Shown piece after piece: positions 42,720-50,872 of a stretch of 64,000 nucleotides of DNA. A program made the translations under genes and the position numbers. Below the pieces are notes generated by a model. That model was not told where the DNA came from. It ran no database searches and saw only the letters and a program-made list of their open reading frames with translations. Each line of letters starts with the position of its first letter. Within the stretch, counting starts at the first letter, position 1. Source of the DNA: Bacillus_AD sp047238185 (GTDB lineage Bacteria > Bacillota > Bacilli > Bacillales > DSM-1321); assembly GCF_047238185.1 (NCBI RefSeq), contig NZ_JBDFMI010000001.1, forward strand, positions 2,790,001 to 2,854,000. The letters are read 5' to 3'.

Positions 42720-43691
42720 TTATAAAGCGGCTGACAAAATCAGAATCTCTCCGTTAGGGCCCGATTTCCTGCGGCCCGTATCTTTATAACCCGCAAATTC
42801 ATATACCTTTTGAGCAGCGGCATTTCTATGATTGACACCCAGTACAATCTCATTCTTCCCAGGAAACTCCCTGGCCACAAACTCTTTCGCTGCCTTCATC
42901 GCCTTTTTAGCAATGCCTCTTCCCTGTGCAGAATCTCTGATGGAGAATGCCATCAATAGAATGGCCTTCCTATTATCCGTGTGCTCCATTACTTGTTCAT
43001 TATCATGAAGATTAAAGAAGCCTACAATATCATTCTGTTCGAAAATAACAATCGGAAAAACGTTCTTCTTTTCAGCTGCCATCTGTATGGCATTCTGAGG
43101 CAAAGCGGTATATTTCAATTGTTCCTCGGGTAAATGATAACCTTTTACCTTTTCTTCATACAGCTCACCATAATGATCTAACCTAATGGCTATTTCGGTC
43201 TTTTCGGTCTTCACACTTTTTCCCTCTCTCCCAGCAAGTGCTGTCCGGATTTGTTTATAATGATGCAGGTCATGTTGGATTAGTCCCTGAAAGTAATCAA
43301 AAACAGACAATTCCTCATTGCCGATCCTTACTCTTGCTATCCAAAGATGTTCATCAAACGATTCTAATAAGTGAATCATCTTTGTTCTTCCTTCTATAAA
43401 CCTGAGGATAGTATCCTCTTTTGAACATTCCCTTGCTTCCATCGATGCATCCGTATTCATTTGAACAGCCCCAGGACTTCCAGGCATGATCGTAGAGTCC
43501 GTAAAATAAGGAATGCGGCTACGGCAGACAAAATCATCCCATGGTATGAAATGGCCGATAATTTCGGCTACAGTCCATTTCCCCTCCGCATACGGCATCC
43601 TCCACAGGCCATCTCCCAGCTGCAAAAGCTGCTCAACAATAGCTATACTGTTTTTATAATGATTGATCGTTCGGTCTCTTAAACTCTCCAA
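42720..43691 (-). CDS. DinB-like domain fused to a GNAT acetyltransferase
   Basis: 323 residues in two parts. Residues ~1-155 form a DinB/YfiT-type four-helix bundle (WRMPYAEGKWTVAEIIGHFI, WDDFV, QGLIQHDLHHYKQI) with the metal-binding histidines of that fold. Residues ~163-323 form a GNAT domain (IFEQNDIVGFFNLHD, IRDSAQGRGIAKKAMKAAKE, GVNHRNAAAQKVYEFAGYKD) with the acetyl-CoA loop QGRGIA. DinB-fold proteins are thiol-dependent transferases or hydrolases. A fusion with an acetyltransferase is unusual but seen as one uninterrupted frame. TTG start after GGGGGCGG. Substrates are unknown. Confidence 0.85.
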   Translation of the reverse strand: MESLRDRTINHYKNSIAIVEQLLQLGDGLWRMPYAEGKWTVAEIIGHFIPWDDFVCRSRIPYFTDSTIMPGSPGAVQMNTDASMEARECSKEDTILRFIEGRTKMIHLLESFDEHLWIARVRIGNEELSVFDYFQGLIQHDLHHYKQIRTALAGREGKSVKTEKTEIAIRLDHYGELYEEKVKGYHLPEEQLKYTALPQNAIQMAAEKKNVFPIVIFEQNDIVGFFNLHDNEQVMEHTDNRKAILLMAFSIRDSAQGRGIAKKAMKAAKEFVAREFPGKNEIVLGVNHRNAAAQKVYEFAGYKDTGRRKSGPNGEILILSAAL

Positions 43692-43755
43692 TATTCCGCC
43701 CCCTTAACTATCTTTTATTCGCCTTTCCAGCCAAAATCCTTGCTAATAAAAACAG

Positions 43756-43777
43756 GCCTTATGGTGAAACATAAGGC
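43756..43777 (+). other. Hairpin in the sspO leader
   Basis: GCCTTATG / CATAAGGC perfect 8-bp stem with a 6-nt loop, ending about 4 bp before the ribosome binding site. It has no T run, so it is more likely a 5' stabiliser than a terminator. Confidence 0.5.
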
Positions 43778-43794
43778 GAAGCGAGGTGACAACA

Positions 43795-43944
43795 TTGAGC
43801 AAGAAAAAAGCAAATCATATTATCCCCGGAAAGAATGCGGCTAAAAGGCAAGGAAACGGGGCCGGCTATAATGAAGAGCTGGCCAATGAACCAATGTCGA
43901 CAATCGAAAAATTGAACAATAAGAAGCGGAAAAAGAATCAGTAA
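43795..43944 (+). CDS. sspO: Small acid-soluble spore protein O (SspO)
   Basis: 49 residues, read directly from the sequence. It matches the SspO (CotK) pattern: KKKANHIIPGKN at the start, GNGAGYNEELANEPM in the middle and NNKKRKKNQ at the end. Minor acid-soluble proteins of this type are made in the forespore and stored in the spore core. The start is TTG with GAGGTGA upstream. sspP, its partner in B. subtilis, is not seen downstream. A strong terminator follows at 44050. Confidence 0.93.
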   Translation: MSKKKANHIIPGKNAAKRQGNGAGYNEELANEPMSTIEKLNNKKRKKNQ

Positions 43945-44049
43945 ACAACAGGGAGCGGCCAGCCGGCCACCTTACAAAATAAAACGCCAAGTAATGAAGC
44001 GGCCATTAAAAAATGGCAAGATCAAGTTATTCCTTTAGACAGCAGGTTG

Positions 44050-44088
44050 GGCATGAGTCCGATATTGAATCGGGCTCATGCCTTTTCA
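44050..44088 (+). terminator. Terminator after sspO
   Basis: GGCATGAG-CCGAT / ATCGG-CTCATGCC stem followed by TTTTC. Confidence 0.85.
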
Positions 44089-44199
44089 TTTGCCTTCATC
44101 CATTTTGTATGGCCATACATGATATAGTTACTTTAAACAGGAAAAACTGCACCACAATGATTGTGCCTGACAATTGGGGTGCAGTTCAAAAGGGAGCGT

Positions 44200-45099
44200 T
44201 TATTTTTTCGTCATTTGTCCATAAGCTTTTTTCATATCATCCTGCAATCCAATTTCAAAAAACAGCATTTTTTCCAAGAATGGATGAAAGAAAGAGATTT
44301 TCTTACAATGCAAAGCTTGCCTTTCCATCAAATGGGCAGAACCCCCATAGAGTGTATCACCAAGCAGAGGATGGCCTATATAAGCCATATGGACCCTAAT
44401 CTGATGGGTCCTGCCGGTCAACAGCTTCAAATTGACCAATGAATAACGGCCATCACTCTCTAGGCCTTGGTACAGCGTGCAGGCATATTGGCCCGTCTCG
44501 CACACCTGCCTTTCGATAATGCTAGTTGACTTTCGGCCTATCGGCTTTTCTATTCGACCGGAATCAAGAAGTTCCCCTTCCACAAGAGCCTCATATATTC
44601 TGCTAACATGGCCTTTTTTTTGTTCCTGGCTCATTAAATGGTGGACATGCCTGCTTTTTGCTACAAGCATGAGGCCTGAAGTATCCCGATCCAGCCTTGT
44701 CACAATATGTATCGTAGCATCTATCCCTTTTTCTCGGTAATAACCAGCAATAGCATTGGCCATTGATGAATTCGGATGTTCCCTTGACGGGATAGTATTC
44801 ATAAATGGGGGCTTGTCCAAAACAAGGAAATAGTCGTCTTCAAATACAATAGATAAAGGAAGATGTTCAGGAATTAATCCATCGCTCACTTTTTCCGGAG
44901 GGAAAAACACTTGTACATCATCTTTTTCTTTCAACTTGAAACGGACATTCTCTTCCTTGCCGTTGACTTCAATTTTCCCACCATTGTATTTAATATCCAC
45001 AAGGGCTGCCTTACTGACATGCTTGTGTTTCAGAAATTCCCGCAGTATGGTCCCATTCCATTCTTCACTGACTGTCCATTGTAATTGAAAAACACTCAT
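44200..45099 (-). CDS. yjbO: RluD-family 23S rRNA pseudouridine synthase (YjbO)
   Basis: 299 residues. An N-terminal S4-like RNA-binding region (~10-80) precedes the catalytic domain with TRLDRDTSGLML, where the aspartate attacks uridine C1', and LLTGRTHQIRVHMAYIGHPLLGD. It converts uridine to pseudouridine, probably in 23S rRNA. GAAGGA precedes the ATG. It is the last gene of relQ-nadK-yjbO on the minus strand, starting 43 bp after nadK, the same order as in B. subtilis. Confidence 0.93.
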   Translation of the reverse strand: MSVFQLQWTVSEEWNGTILREFLKHKHVSKAALVDIKYNGGKIEVNGKEENVRFKLKEKDDVQVFFPPEKVSDGLIPEHLPLSIVFEDDYFLVLDKPPFMNTIPSREHPNSSMANAIAGYYREKGIDATIHIVTRLDRDTSGLMLVAKSRHVHHLMSQEQKKGHVSRIYEALVEGELLDSGRIEKPIGRKSTSIIERQVCETGQYACTLYQGLESDGRYSLVNLKLLTGRTHQIRVHMAYIGHPLLGDTLYGGSAHLMERQALHCKKISFFHPFLEKMLFFEIGLQDDMKKAYGQMTKK

Positions 45100-45142
45100 A
45101 TCATAATCCTTCTTCTACTGAATTCTACTTTTACAAACCATT

Positions 45143-45937
45143 TTATTCGCCAATAAAGGAATCACGCACTCTTTTCCAAAAAGGAAAAGGGCGGAAACGC
45201 GCAAACCGGATCTGTTCATCCGCCACCCTGTATTGAATGGATTTAACATCCTTTTGCAATAATTGCAGATGATCGACAGTAATAATGAAATCATCCTGAT
45301 TCAATGGCTTCAGCATACATGTATGATGGTCCGGCAATATAAGCGGTGATCCTACAGTCCTGAATACCCTGTTATTGATTGAGGCCATCTCAGCGAGCTG
45401 GATAGCACGGATTGAGGGATGGATGATTGCCCCTCCCAATGCCTTATTGTATGCCGTGCTTCCTGAAGGAGTTGATAAACACAATCCATCTCCTCTGAAT
45501 GTTTCAAATGTCTGCCCTTTAATATCAACATCCATCACAAGCGTTCCTTCAACGCCCTTAACAGTCGATTCATTTAATGCTAAATACTTTGATTCTTTAC
45601 CGTTATGTTTATAGCGGACGATTATTTCAAGCAGTGGGTATTCAACAATCTGATAAGGCGTCTTTGCGATGGCAATGACCAGTTTTTCAATTTCATTTGG
45701 AGTCCAATCGGCATAGAAACCTAGATGCCCTGTATGGACCCCAACAAAAGCGATTTTATCCAAACGGTGCTTAAATCGATGGAACGCGTATAACAGCGTC
45801 CCATCTCCGCCGACCGAAATAACAATATCTGGCTTCTCCTCATCAAGCGTCAACCCGAAATCGGTCAAGTATGACTTCATTCGCTGCATAAGCATGTTCG
45901 ACTTATTATCTCCCTTTGACGATATGGCGAATTTCAT
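45143..45937 (-). CDS. nadF: NAD kinase (PpnK/NadF)
   Basis: 264 residues. It phosphorylates NAD to NADP with ATP. The glycine-rich GGDGTLLYAFHRF is the ATP-binding and catalytic motif; GLCLSTPSGSTAYNKALGGAI contains the NE/D-type substrate part and the conserved TPxGSTAY. It is cytosolic and essential. It is the second gene in relQ-nadK-yjbO, about 50 bp after relQ, linking the stringent alarmone synthase with NADP supply as in B. subtilis. Confidence 0.95.
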   Translation of the reverse strand: MKFAISSKGDNKSNMLMQRMKSYLTDFGLTLDEEKPDIVISVGGDGTLLYAFHRFKHRLDKIAFVGVHTGHLGFYADWTPNEIEKLVIAIAKTPYQIVEYPLLEIIVRYKHNGKESKYLALNESTVKGVEGTLVMDVDIKGQTFETFRGDGLCLSTPSGSTAYNKALGGAIIHPSIRAIQLAEMASINNRVFRTVGSPLILPDHHTCMLKPLNQDDFIITVDHLQLLQKDVKSIQYRVADEQIRFARFRPFPFWKRVRDSFIGE

Positions 45938-45985
45938 AATATCCTCCTTAGCGGAATCCCGTTATGTTCGCGAATTCTTTAAAAA

Positions 45986-46600
45986 TTAGTCTGTCTTTCT
46001 TGAAAAAGCCCGTTGTGCTTCCTGAATTTCCAAGGCGATTTCAGACATCTCTTTGTCTAATAAATAAGCAGCCTCCGCAGCTCTTTGCAGACGAAGCTTT
46101 ATATCCTCAGGAAACTGCCCCCGATATTTATAATTCAACGAATGTTCAATGGTTGCCCAAAAATTCATAGCCAGCGTCCGGATCTGGATTTCTGCCAAAA
46201 TTTTTTTCTCGCCATAAATAGTCTGGACAGGATATTGGATCACAACGTGATAAGACCTGTAGCCGCTGCTTTTTTCGTGTGAAATATAATCTCTTTCTTC
46301 TATGATATCAAAGTCATTCCTGTTTCTTAATAATTCAACTACTGTTTTAATATCATCAACGAATTGGCACATCATACGCAGGCCTGCTATATCCTGCACT
46401 TCGGCTCCCAGCTGATCAATCGCGATCCCTTTCTTCTCAGCTTTATCCAGAATGCTAGGAACCGGCTTTACCCGGCCTGTAACAAATTCGATGGGAGAAT
46501 GTACATTTTCCCTTTCGAATTGTGTCCGCATTCCTCTTAATTTTACCTTCAGCTCTTCTACTGCTTGTTTATATGGAGCTAAAAAATCATCCCAATTCAT
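45986..46600 (-). CDS. relQ: RelQ (SAS1), small alarmone synthetase
   Basis: 204 residues. A stand-alone (p)ppGpp synthetase without hydrolase or TGS domains. It includes IEFVTGRVKPVPSILDKAEK, DIAGLRMMCQFVDDI (metal/nucleotide side), YRSYHVVIQYP (the base-stacking tyrosine) and AEIQIRTLAMNFWATIEHSL. RelQ forms allosteric tetramers and is transcribed under cell-wall stress in B. subtilis. It is first of a three-gene unit with nadK and yjbO; GAGGTAGG precedes the ATG. It starts only 24 bp after the yjbL stop, so yjbL may belong to the same transcript. Confidence 0.95.
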   Translation of the reverse strand: MNWDDFLAPYKQAVEELKVKLRGMRTQFERENVHSPIEFVTGRVKPVPSILDKAEKKGIAIDQLGAEVQDIAGLRMMCQFVDDIKTVVELLRNRNDFDIIEERDYISHEKSSGYRSYHVVIQYPVQTIYGEKKILAEIQIRTLAMNFWATIEHSLNYKYRGQFPEDIKLRLQRAAEAAYLLDKEMSEIALEIQEAQRAFSRKTD

Positions 46601-46624
46601 GAATAAGCACCTACCTCAAGCTTC

Positions 46625-46990
46625 TTACAGAAATACTTGCTCTACTTTGTTACCCATTTCATCCCCATAATTCGCATTATCTTTTATATTATCGATTAAA
46701 TATGCCAATTCTTCCATGAAATCAATCAGTTCTATTTCCTTACCGCTGTGCTTCACATAGACTGGCAGTCCTGCTTGCATTCCATTGTTAAGCGCAGGCC
46801 AGCAACCTTCCCCGAATGAAAGATAAACGTATTCATCCATGTATTCAATTATGTATACAAGCGCAAACTGATCGGAGTCGACCAGCATTTGGCCTTTAGG
46901 TTTAATGGTTGACGGTGAATCCATTTGAATGGACCCCATCAATTTATTTTGTTCTATATGTACTTCTTTCATATCAATAATTTTTCTCAT
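46625..46990 (-). CDS. yjbL: YjbL, UPF0738-family protein
   Basis: 121 residues of a conserved Bacillus family of unknown function. It contains MRKIIDMKEVHIEQNKLMGS and QFALVYIIEYMDEYVYLSFG, a soluble alpha/beta pattern with an acidic C-terminus. There is no catalytic motif I can name. The ATG at 46990 has GGAAGG close upstream; an upstream extension of the frame is rejected. It sits at the usual yjbL place, between relQ and the divergent yjbK. Confidence 0.88.
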   Translation of the reverse strand: MRKIIDMKEVHIEQNKLMGSIQMDSPSTIKPKGQMLVDSDQFALVYIIEYMDEYVYLSFGEGCWPALNNGMQAGLPVYVKHSGKEIELIDFMEELAYLIDNIKDNANYGDEMGNKVEQVFL

Positions 46991-47170
46991 ATGACCTTCC
47001 TTCCTTCGAAGACGTGGATAAATGAACCACATTGAACTAGCTTTGATTGGCGGGTAAATAATAGACAGCAATCAAAAAAGTTTCACTTTATTTTAACATA
47101 TCCCTTAACGTATGCCTAAGGTTGAAGTAAGATTCATAATAGAACAATTTCATCGAAAGGATGGCAAACT

Positions 47171-47761
47171 ATGAATCAGGAACTGGAAATTGAATTCAAA
47201 AATATATTGACTTCTTTTGAATTCGCTAAGCTCAGCCAATATGCCGGCATTGTTGATGAGGCTTTCTTCACTCAAGAAAACCACTATTTTGATACAAAAA
47301 ACTTTGCTTTAAAAAAACAGGGGTGCGCACTCCGTATCCGATCAAAAAATGGAACATACGAGATGACCCTGAAACAGCCTGCTAAAGAAGGCCTATTGGA
47401 ATCCAACCAAAAAATCGAGGTTCACGAGGCAACCGCCGCTATCCAGTCAGATCTTCTTCCAAAAGGGGAAATTATAGCCCTAATACATGAAACATACGGA
47501 ATCCATCCCCACGAACTCTGCTATTTCGGTTCACTGATTACACACCGCGCCGAAACAGAATACGAGGAAGGAACCTTAGTACTCGACCACAGCGAATATC
47601 TAGGTGAAGAAGATTATGAACTTGAATATGAAGTGGCGGATTATCAAAAAGGGAAGATTTCTTTCGAAAACCTGTTAGAAAAGCTGAACATCCCTCTTCG
47701 TCCAACCGATAATAAGATAAAACGCTTTTATCTTGCCAAACTCCGCAAGATGAACAGTTGA
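47171..47761 (+). CDS. yjbK: YjbK, CYTH-domain (triphosphate tunnel) protein
   Basis: 196 residues. The N-terminal EIEFK (ExExK) motif and alternating acidic/basic strands (ENHYFDTKNFAL, ALRIRSKNGTYEMTLKQPA, LVLDHSEYLGEEDYELEYEV) form the eight-strand tunnel that binds triphosphates with metal. The reaction (triphosphatase or adenylate-type) is not settled for YjbK. AAAGGATGG precedes the ATG. It is followed 9 bp later by cwlQ in the same direction, so they are co-transcribed. Confidence 0.92.
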   Translation: MNQELEIEFKNILTSFEFAKLSQYAGIVDEAFFTQENHYFDTKNFALKKQGCALRIRSKNGTYEMTLKQPAKEGLLESNQKIEVHEATAAIQSDLLPKGEIIALIHETYGIHPHELCYFGSLITHRAETEYEEGTLVLDHSEYLGEEDYELEYEVADYQKGKISFENLLEKLNIPLRPTDNKIKRFYLAKLRKMNS

Positions 47762-47770
47762 GGTGAAAAC

Positions 47771-48466
47771 ATGAATATCCAAGACCTAAAAACACTAATT
47801 GAACTTCAGGCGCTTCAAGGCCTAAGCCTTGGAAGCACAGAGTCAAGCAATTCTTCATCCTCATCAAGCTTATTTCAAGAGATGCTTTCGGGTTTGCTTT
47901 CAGATACATCTGACCCATCTCTCGTATCGAATACGCTCGGTGTCGTCGGTTCCTTAGCAGGCAATTTAAATGAAGGCACAGACAGCCAAATCTCGAATTC
48001 CCTATACTCACAGCTGGCATCGTCCGTTGCTGCCATTCCCTTCGGCAGTACACCTACTGACTCCTCCAGCGGGCAGTCAATTGGGAGCGATAGTAAATAT
48101 GCAGCACAAATAAAAGAAGCTGCCAAAAAGTACAATGTACCGGAGAAATTGGTTGCTGCCATCATTAAACATGAATCTAATTTCAATCCAACTGTCACTA
48201 GCCCGGTCGGAGCTTCAGGACTTATGCAGTTGATGCCTTCCACAGCCCGTTTCCTAGGCGTACAAAATGTGTTTGATCCTGCAGAGAATATTATGGGAGG
48301 CACAAAATATATAAGCCAAATGCTGAATAAATATAGCGGCAATACAGAACTGGCGCTTGCCGCATACAATGCCGGCCCTGGAAATGTCGATAAATACAAT
48401 GGCGTGCCTCCTTTTAAAGAAACCAAAAATTATGTACAAAAAGTCATGAATTCATACAAAGCGTAA
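47771..48466 (+). CDS. cwlQ: CwlQ/YjbJ, lytic transglycosylase-type muramidase
   Basis: 231 residues. A Ser/Leu-rich, disordered N-terminal half (~1-105) without a classical signal peptide precedes an SLT domain (~112-231). Its catalytic glutamate is in IIKHESNFNP, with GASGLMQLMPSTARFLGV and ALAAYNAGPGNVDKY. In B. subtilis CwlQ cleaves peptidoglycan and is linked to flagellar assembly; export without a signal peptide could be through the flagellar system (inference). GAGGTG precedes the ATG. It is second in yjbK-cwlQ and ends in a strong terminator. Confidence 0.93.
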   Translation: MNIQDLKTLIELQALQGLSLGSTESSNSSSSSSLFQEMLSGLLSDTSDPSLVSNTLGVVGSLAGNLNEGTDSQISNSLYSQLASSVAAIPFGSTPTDSSSGQSIGSDSKYAAQIKEAAKKYNVPEKLVAAIIKHESNFNPTVTSPVGASGLMQLMPSTARFLGVQNVFDPAENIMGGTKYISQMLNKYSGNTELALAAYNAGPGNVDKYNGVPPFKETKNYVQKVMNSYKA

Positions 48467-48502
48467 AAAACTTGTCCTCTATATGGACAAGTTTTTTTAA
48501 TA
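48467..48502 (+). terminator. Terminator after cwlQ
   Basis: AAACTTGTCC / GGACAAGTTT stem with a 7-nt loop, followed by TTTTAAT. Confidence 0.88.
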
Positions 48503-48588
48503 ATATCACGATAATTAAGCTATTTATTTGAGCATGGCTATTCCTCTTTGCTACAATAACTTTACATAAGTTGTAAGAGGAGAGAAAG

Positions 48589-48981
48589 ATGAAGAATTCA
48601 CAAGTACCATACGATGTAATCGGAAAAGAAGGGCTGAGCGATTTGGTGGATGCTTTTTATAGGAGAGTATCCAAGCATCCATTGCTAATCCCCATTTTCC
48701 CGAAAGATCTAACGGAAACAGCCAGAAAGCAAAAACAATTTCTAACACAGTTTCTCGGCGGTCCACCTCTCTATATGCAGGAGCATGGCCATCCTATGTT
48801 ACGTGCTCGCCACCTACATTTCGAAATTACTCCAGAAAGAGCCCAGGCTTGGCTTGAATGTATGAATGGAGCGATGGACGAAGTCCAGCTACAAAGCGAA
48901 CTTCGCGAATTCTTTTTCCAACGACTCTCTTTAACAGCCCAGCACATGGTCAATACACCTTCCCATGAGCAAAATACTTGA
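48589..48981 (+). CDS. yjbI: YjbI, group II truncated hemoglobin
   Basis: 130 residues. Truncated 2-on-2 globin: VIGKEGLSDLVDAFYRRVSKH (helix B), FLTQFLGGPPLYMQEHGHPMLRARH carrying the proximal histidine region, and MDEVQLQSELREFFFQRL. The tryptophan of group II (AWLECMN) is present. In B. subtilis YjbI protects by hydroperoxide/NO-type chemistry and works with SpxH (YjbH), the gene immediately downstream. AGGAG precedes the ATG. The two run in the same direction with a ~90-bp gap. Confidence 0.92.
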   Translation: MKNSQVPYDVIGKEGLSDLVDAFYRRVSKHPLLIPIFPKDLTETARKQKQFLTQFLGGPPLYMQEHGHPMLRARHLHFEITPERAQAWLECMNGAMDEVQLQSELREFFFQRLSLTAQHMVNTPSHEQNT

Positions 48982-49072
48982 CTGAACTGCAAAACATCAA
49001 AGGTATAAAGTTCCATTTTACATTCGATGAAATGATCCTTATACTACAAACAGTCAAGAAAGGAGAAAGCAG

Positions 49073-49969
49073 TTGAGTTCTCAAAAATCCGTGTTTAATT
49101 TTATGGAGTGGCTACATGCCCATCACTGTGCGCAAATCGGTAAAAAACCAATTGAAATTTATATATTTGTAGATCCTTTATGCCCGGAATGCTGGGCTCT
49201 CGAACCTGTTCTGAAAAAACTGCAAATGGAATATGGAAGTATTATCAACTTTAAGCATGTTCTGAGCGGAAAGCTGGCTTCACTAAATTTCCATGGCAGC
49301 CAAAGAAAAACAAAAAAAGTGAAGTCCCTATGTGGAAAAGGTGCGAACAGGCATGATATTTCATGCGATAAATGCATTCCTATATCTGCACCTGACGTGA
49401 ATATGCCCTACAACGCATCCATTGCCATAAAAGCGGCTGAACTGCAGGGAAAAAGAAATGGGATACGCTTCTTAAGAAAACTGCAGGAATTTCTTTTCCT
49501 AAAACAAAAAAATATATCTGATTTATCCGTATTGGCCGAAATAGCTGATGCTGCCGATATCGATATCGATGAGTTCAAGGTCGATTTCTCGTCAAAAGCG
49601 GCCATCAAAGCATTTCAATGCGATTTAAAAATTACAGCTGAAATGGATATACAAGAAATCCCATCGATCGTAATTTTCAACGAAAAGATAGAAGATGAAG
49701 GAATTAAAATATCGGGACTTTATCCATACGAGGTTTATCTGTCTATTCTCCGTGAAATGATGCCCGATTTGCCTGAACCGTCACCTATGCCGAATATTGA
49801 ATCATTTGTCCGTTTTTATAATATTGTCGCTACAAAAGAAGTTGCAATAGCATACAATCTAGATGAACAAAGCGCTGAAAAGGAATTAAAAAAGCTGATG
49901 CTTCAACAGATCGTTATAAACATCCATACAAAATACGGTACATTTTGGAAATATAAAAAATCTGAATGA
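49073..49969 (+). CDS. spxH: SpxH (YjbH), ClpXP adaptor for Spx degradation
   Basis: 298 residues of DsbA/thioredoxin-like fold. The CxxC-type CPEC (~38-41; PLCPECWALEPVLK) lies near the N-terminus, a His/Cys-rich zinc-binding stretch follows (GKGANRHDISCDKCIP, ~85-105), and a helical C-terminal Spx-binding part follows. It delivers the regulator Spx to ClpXP; Spx itself is encoded at 58762. The start is TTG with AAGGAGA upstream. It follows yjbI and is followed by two terminators. Confidence 0.94.
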   Translation: MSSQKSVFNFMEWLHAHHCAQIGKKPIEIYIFVDPLCPECWALEPVLKKLQMEYGSIINFKHVLSGKLASLNFHGSQRKTKKVKSLCGKGANRHDISCDKCIPISAPDVNMPYNASIAIKAAELQGKRNGIRFLRKLQEFLFLKQKNISDLSVLAEIADAADIDIDEFKVDFSSKAAIKAFQCDLKITAEMDIQEIPSIVIFNEKIEDEGIKISGLYPYEVYLSILREMMPDLPEPSPMPNIESFVRFYNIVATKEVAIAYNLDEQSAEKELKKLMLQQIVINIHTKYGTFWKYKKSE

Positions 49970-49990
49970 TTGGCCGTTGAAAGATATATC

Positions 49991-50074
49991 AAAAGGACCT
50001 GTGATGTACTGCACCCCAAAAAGGAGATTTGTTAATCTAACTTGTGGCGCACACATCATGACAGGTCCTTTTTT
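49991..50074 (+). terminator. Long inverted repeat terminator after spxH
   Basis: AAAGGACCTGT at 49993 pairs with ACAGGTCCTTT at ~50060, followed by TTTT. The loop is unusually long (~45 nt) and contains an AAGGAG. Confidence 0.75.
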
Positions 50075-50133
50075 ATATGTATGTAAAGTATCGAATAATG
50101 ACTTTTACGATTAAAGAACATTTTGAATGCATG

Positions 50134-50166
50134 AAAAAACCCCGCCGGGATAAGCGGGGTTTTTTC
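50134..50166 (+). terminator. Second terminator after spxH
   Basis: AAAAAACCCCGC / GCGGGGTTTTTT stem, a perfect GC-rich core with T run. Confidence 0.9.
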
Positions 50167-50297
50167 TATTCATACGAACAAAGGGGATGGGAGAAATTTT
50201 TCACGGTCAAACAAAGGGGTATATGTTTGCTTGTGATCAACTTCACACTCATTATATTACAGGTTATTATTCTAAAATACAAGCGTTTGTTACTAAA

Positions 50298-50327
50298 TTC
50301 ACATTTTCGTCAAACTTTCAGTATAAT
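50298..50327 (+). promoter_or_regulatory. SigA promoter of the 57-aa membrane protein
   Basis: TTCACA, 18-bp spacer, TATAAT. Confidence 0.65.
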
Positions 50328-50379
50328 TTTATCCTTCTTTCATATACTTTATTATCAATTTTTATAAAAGGAGGCCATT

Positions 50380-50553
50380 ATGAAAAAAAGATATGTTTTC
50401 TTGCTTTTGTTTTGTTTAGCCGGTGCTCTCTTTCTTCATATCCTAGCATTGATACATTTGTTTCCACTCTATCTATCTGTCCCTATCCTCTTTTCCATTT
50501 TGATCATCTTTTTGCTCTCCATTGGAAAAAAGAATCGCTTTAGAGGATTTTAA
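50380..50553 (+). CDS. Small membrane protein with two helices, 57 aa
   Basis: Read directly from the sequence. It starts MKKRYVFLLLFCLAGALFLH, continues ILALIHLFPLYLSVPILFSI, then LIIFLLS, and ends in IGKKNRFRGF. The two hydrophobic stretches form a helical hairpin, with basic residues at both ends on the cytoplasmic side. AAAAGGAGG lies 5 bp before the ATG and a good SigA-type promoter is just upstream. I do not recognise a family. Confidence 0.7.
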   Translation: MKKRYVFLLLFCLAGALFLHILALIHLFPLYLSVPILFSILIIFLLSIGKKNRFRGF

Positions 50554-50872
50554 TCCCAATAAAATTATTTTTATATAATTTTATTTCTCTTTCCGGAAAT
50601 ACTCATGGTATTTTTCCCGCCTATTTCGACTTCATGTACGTTATTTTTACACTATAAGTATAGTATTTACATTTCCAATTACCTATTCAGCTTTTTTATA
50701 ATGGCGTTAAATTGTAAAAATTGTGTATGAAATAACACATTAATCAAAATTAAAAGCACGAACTGCAAAATCTCTGTCTAAAAACTATATAATAGAATTA
50801 ATGGTATAGCCATTTAAATCTTTATACTATTGATAATAGCAGTCTGAACGAAAGAAGAAATGAGGGATTATC
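50554..50872. other. Intergenic region before the DUF1269-like gene, 319 bp
   Basis: AT-rich. I see no gene, repeat or strong hairpin in it. A TATAAT-like hexamer near 50788 is a possible -10 for the next gene, but without a clear -35. Confidence 0.45.

Larger units (their letters stand above)
49970..50379. other. Intergenic region after spxH, 410 bp
   Basis: It holds two consecutive terminators (49991-50074 and 50134-50166), then the promoter of the 57-aa membrane protein (50298-50327). No gene is seen before 50380. Confidence 0.6.
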
